Below, piece by piece: positions 16,535-18,433 of a stretch of DNA of 18,433 bases. Each line of letters opens with the position of its first letter. The stretch's first letter is position 1. The position numbers were made by a program, and so were the translations under genes. The notes beneath the pieces were generated by a model that was not told the origin of the DNA, ran no database searches, and saw nothing but the letters and a program-made list of their open reading frames with translations. The stretch is from Oceanospirillaceae bacterium UBA7410 (GTDB lineage: Bacteria > Pseudomonadota > Gammaproteobacteria > Pseudomonadales > Balneatricaceae), in contig DKMQ01000082.1 of assembly GCA_002470565.1 (NCBI GenBank), positions 1,266 through 19,698 on the forward strand, given 5' to 3'.

Positions 16535-18122
16535 TAACGCTCTCCTGCAAAATCATTGCGGCTACTTTTTCACCAATCATAATGGCTGGCGCATTGGTAT
16601 TTCCTGAAGTAATAATGGGCATAATAGACGCGTCAGCTACACGTAAGCCTTCTATGCCATGCACCTTAAGCGCAGAGTCAACTACAGCCATATCATCTTG
16701 CCCCATTTTGCAGGTGCCTGTGGGATGATAAATAGTGGTGGCAGTTTCCCTTGCCCAGTCAAGAATATCTGCATCAGATTCTTCGCCCACACTTTCGCCT
16801 GGGCTAAATTCTTGTGTGATAAGTGAATTCAATGGGGCTTGTTTGGCAATCTGGCGAGCCATTTTTATACCCGCCACAATAGTTTGTTGATCTAATTCTG
16901 TGGCTAGGTAGTTGGGGTGAATGTCTGGATGGTCTGCAAACCGATCAGACACTATGCTTAAGTGTCCTGAACTTTGCGGACGCATTTGTAATACAGACGC
17001 TGTAAACGCATCAAATTTATGCGTACCCTCGGCAGGTGAATCGGCGCTAAAGGGTTGGATATGAAATTGAATATCTGGCCGATCTGGGCTTAGATGTGAC
17101 TTCACGAACCCTGTGCCAAGGCTTGCTGCCATAGTCATGGGGCCTGTTCGGTTTAATACATATTGCAGGCCAATAAGGCCCTGCTTAAACCAATTGCTTA
17201 TTTCTGTATTAATAGTGCTGGCAGCGCATTTAAACACTGGCCTAGCTTGTAAATGATCCTGTAAATTTTGTCCAACACCTGGCAACTCTTTAACTATTTT
17301 AATCTTATGGGGATTGAGCTGATCAACACTGCCTATGCCAGACACCATGAGTAATTGTGGTGAGCCTATAGCCCCAGCACACACAATGACTTCTTTGTTA
17401 GCTTTAAGTAAGCCATCAGCTAACTGCACTCCCGTTGCGCGCTTGCCTTCAAACAGCAGCTTTTCTACACAAGAGTTGGTAAGAATTGTAAGATTGCTGC
17501 GGCTACGCGCTGGGTTAAGGTATGCAACAGCAGAGCTGCAGCGCCTGCCTCTTTTAGCAGTGAGTTGAAACAGACCTACACCTTCTTGGTCTGCCCCGTT
17601 GTAGTCTTTGTTTTCAGGATAGCCACAATTTTTTGCTGCTTGTAACCATGCATCTACCACAGGTCTGCTTACGCGAGTCTTTGACACTGTAAGCGGCCCA
17701 CCTTGGCCTCGTAATGGACTACTTTGACCTTGCCAATCTTCAGAGCGCTTAAAATAGGGCAAGACATTGTCCCATTCCCAGCCTTCATTGCCTAAGTTTG
17801 CCCAGTCGTCAAAGTCTTGCGCTTGGCCGCGCACATAAAGCAGCCCATTAATAGAGCTACTACCACCCAACACTTTGCCTCTTGGCCAAGGTATTGAGCG
17901 ACCATTAAGGCCAGAACAGGATTTAGTTTTATAGCACCAGTCTGTGGACGGATTACCCATAGTTTTAAAGTAACCCACCGGAACATGGATCCAAGGATTT
18001 AAATCTCGGCTTCCTGCTTCGAGCAATGCCACTGTGTGGAAGCCATCTTGTGATAATCGGTTGGCAACAGCACACCCTGCTGAACCAGCTCCTACCACAA
18101 TGTAGTCAAATTGCCTTTGCAT
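16527..18122 (-). CDS. GMC-family FAD alcohol dehydrogenase, candidate isethionate dehydrogenase (IseJ-like)
   Basis: A 531-residue choline-dehydrogenase-like flavoprotein. It has the FAD-binding G-A-G-S-A-G at residues 12-17 with L-E-A-G following, GMC signature 1 (P-R-G-K-V-L-G-G-S-S-S-I-N-G) near 79-92, signature 2 (G-A-I-G-S-P-Q-L-L) near 251-259, and the active-site pair His466 (H-P-T-G-T) and Asn510 (N-T-N-A-P). The family oxidises alcohols to aldehydes and passes electrons to the respiratory chain. Choline dehydrogenase would normally sit with a betaine aldehyde dehydrogenase, which is absent. The TRAP genes and xsc downstream fit IseJ, the GMC-type isethionate dehydrogenase that yields sulfoacetaldehyde. 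The family is certain; the isethionate substrate is inferred. An AGAGG site precedes ATG 18122. It is first in the minus-strand block, divergent from an IclR-type gene. Confidence 0.9.
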   Translation of the reverse strand: MQRQFDYIVVGAGSAGCAVANRLSQDGFHTVALLEAGSRDLNPWIHVPVGYFKTMGNPSTDWCYKTKSCSGLNGRSIPWPRGKVLGGSSSINGLLYVRGQAQDFDDWANLGNEGWEWDNVLPYFKRSEDWQGQSSPLRGQGGPLTVSKTRVSRPVVDAWLQAAKNCGYPENKDYNGADQEGVGLFQLTAKRGRRCSSAVAYLNPARSRSNLTILTNSCVEKLLFEGKRATGVQLADGLLKANKEVIVCAGAIGSPQLLMVSGIGSVDQLNPHKIKIVKELPGVGQNLQDHLQARPVFKCAASTINTEISNWFKQGLIGLQYVLNRTGPMTMAASLGTGFVKSHLSPDRPDIQFHIQPFSADSPAEGTHKFDAFTASVLQMRPQSSGHLSIVSDRFADHPDIHPNYLATELDQQTIVAGIKMARQIAKQAPLNSLITQEFSPGESVGEESDADILDWARETATTIYHPTGTCKMGQDDMAVVDSALKVHGIEGLRVADASIMPIITSGNTNAPAIMIGEKVAAMILQESVNV

Positions 18123-18283
18123 TAATAACCTCTAGTTAAAATAAATATCAATAAATGAGACTTTTATGCTCAATTTATGTATTATATGTACAGAAAAACA
18201 CATTACCTGATTGAACTCAAGCTTTTATTGAAGATTGCGTTAACATGGCGCTTATATAAATAACTCAAAAGGGAGTAAACATC
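18123..18283. promoter_or_regulatory. divergent control region between the GMC dehydrogenase and IclR-type regulator
   Basis: A 161-base AT-rich gap shared by two divergent genes. On the minus strand a perfect TATAAT (18181-18186) lies about 60 bases before the dehydrogenase start, with no strong -35. An imperfect inverted repeat (18151-18159 with 18169-18178) lies between that element and the start, where a regulator could block or assist transcription. On the plus strand TATATAAA (18253-18260) is a possible -10 for the regulator gene. Confidence 0.45.
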
Positions 18284-18433
18284 TTGTCCGATTCACCAAG
18301 AATAGCGACTAACATGAGATTGTTTTACATTTTAGATGTGCTGGCTACACAACAATCTCCACTGACTCCCTCAGAGATAAACCAACATTTAAACTGGTCC
18401 AAACAAACCATGCACAGGCTATGTAAGTCGATG
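18284..18433 (+). CDS. IclR-family transcriptional regulator, 3'-partial
   Basis: Only 50 codons are visible before the window ends, still open. They read as the N-terminal winged helix-turn-helix of IclR regulators: a first helix (M-R-L-F-Y-I-L-D-V-L-A), then S-P-L-T-P-S-E-I-N, and a recognition helix (S-K-Q-T-M-H-R-L). IclR proteins are about 250 residues with a C-terminal effector domain, which is outside the window. The start is taken as TTG 18284, since GGGAG at 18271-18275 stands eight bases before it; ATG 18314 is in frame but would remove part of the usual N-terminus and lacks a site. Divergence from the IseJ-like gene suggests that it controls the sulfonate operon, perhaps sensing isethionate or a downstream metabolite. 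That is inference. Confidence 0.78.
   Translation, partial: MSDSPRIATNMRLFYILDVLATQQSPLTPSEINQHLNWSKQTMHRLCKSM

Noticed and set aside
16527..18122. Choline dehydrogenase (betA)
   Set aside because: No betaine aldehyde dehydrogenase, BetI or choline transporter is nearby; xsc and TRAP genes fit a sulfonate alcohol better, although choline cannot be excluded from sequence alone.
1..18433. CRISPR array, insertion sequence, integrase or phage gene
   Set aside because: No regularly spaced repeats, transposase or integrase motifs were found on either strand.

Overview
The window looks like accessory metabolism in a marine or estuarine gammaproteobacterium of moderate GC. The housekeeping gltX and tRNA-Ala(GGC) are of gammaproteobacterial type. 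The transporter families (TTT and TRAP) and the C2/C3-organosulfonate enzymes are typical of marine heterotrophs. No genus can be named from this sequence alone. There are ten complete protein genes besides gltX, partial genes at both ends, and one tRNA.

Left block (1-8074, plus strand): the end of a tripartite tricarboxylate transporter (tctA partial, tctB); a 982-residue FAD/Fe-S D-2-hydroxyacid dehydrogenase; sulfopyruvate decarboxylase alpha and beta (comD, comE); an FMN-dependent L-2-hydroxyacid dehydrogenase; and an SDR dehydrogenase. I read this as a 3-sulfolactate module: uptake, oxidation of either enantiomer to sulfopyruvate by two unrelated flavoenzymes, then decarboxylation to sulfoacetaldehyde.

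Centre (8075-9960): a bidirectional terminator, tRNA-Ala(GGC) with a good sigma70-type promoter, and gltX, all housekeeping.

Right block (9961-18122, minus strand, read from right to left): a GMC-family alcohol dehydrogenase overlapping a TerC-family membrane protein; a TRAP periplasmic binding protein; a fused TRAP DctQM permease; and xsc (sulfoacetaldehyde acetyltransferase), ending in a strong terminator. A divergent IclR-type regulator begins at 18284 and runs off the window. I read this as an isethionate module: TRAP uptake, oxidation to sulfoacetaldehyde by an IseJ-like flavoprotein, and cleavage by Xsc to acetyl phosphate and sulfite.

The two blocks face each other across gltX and converge on the same intermediate, sulfoacetaldehyde. 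One xsc could serve both. Phosphotransacetylase, a sulfite-oxidising enzyme and a TauE-type sulfite exporter are not in the window. The most unusual points are the LldD-type enzyme beside comDE, the TerC gene coupled to the GMC dehydrogenase, and the position of the core gltX/tRNA segment between two halves of one pathway.
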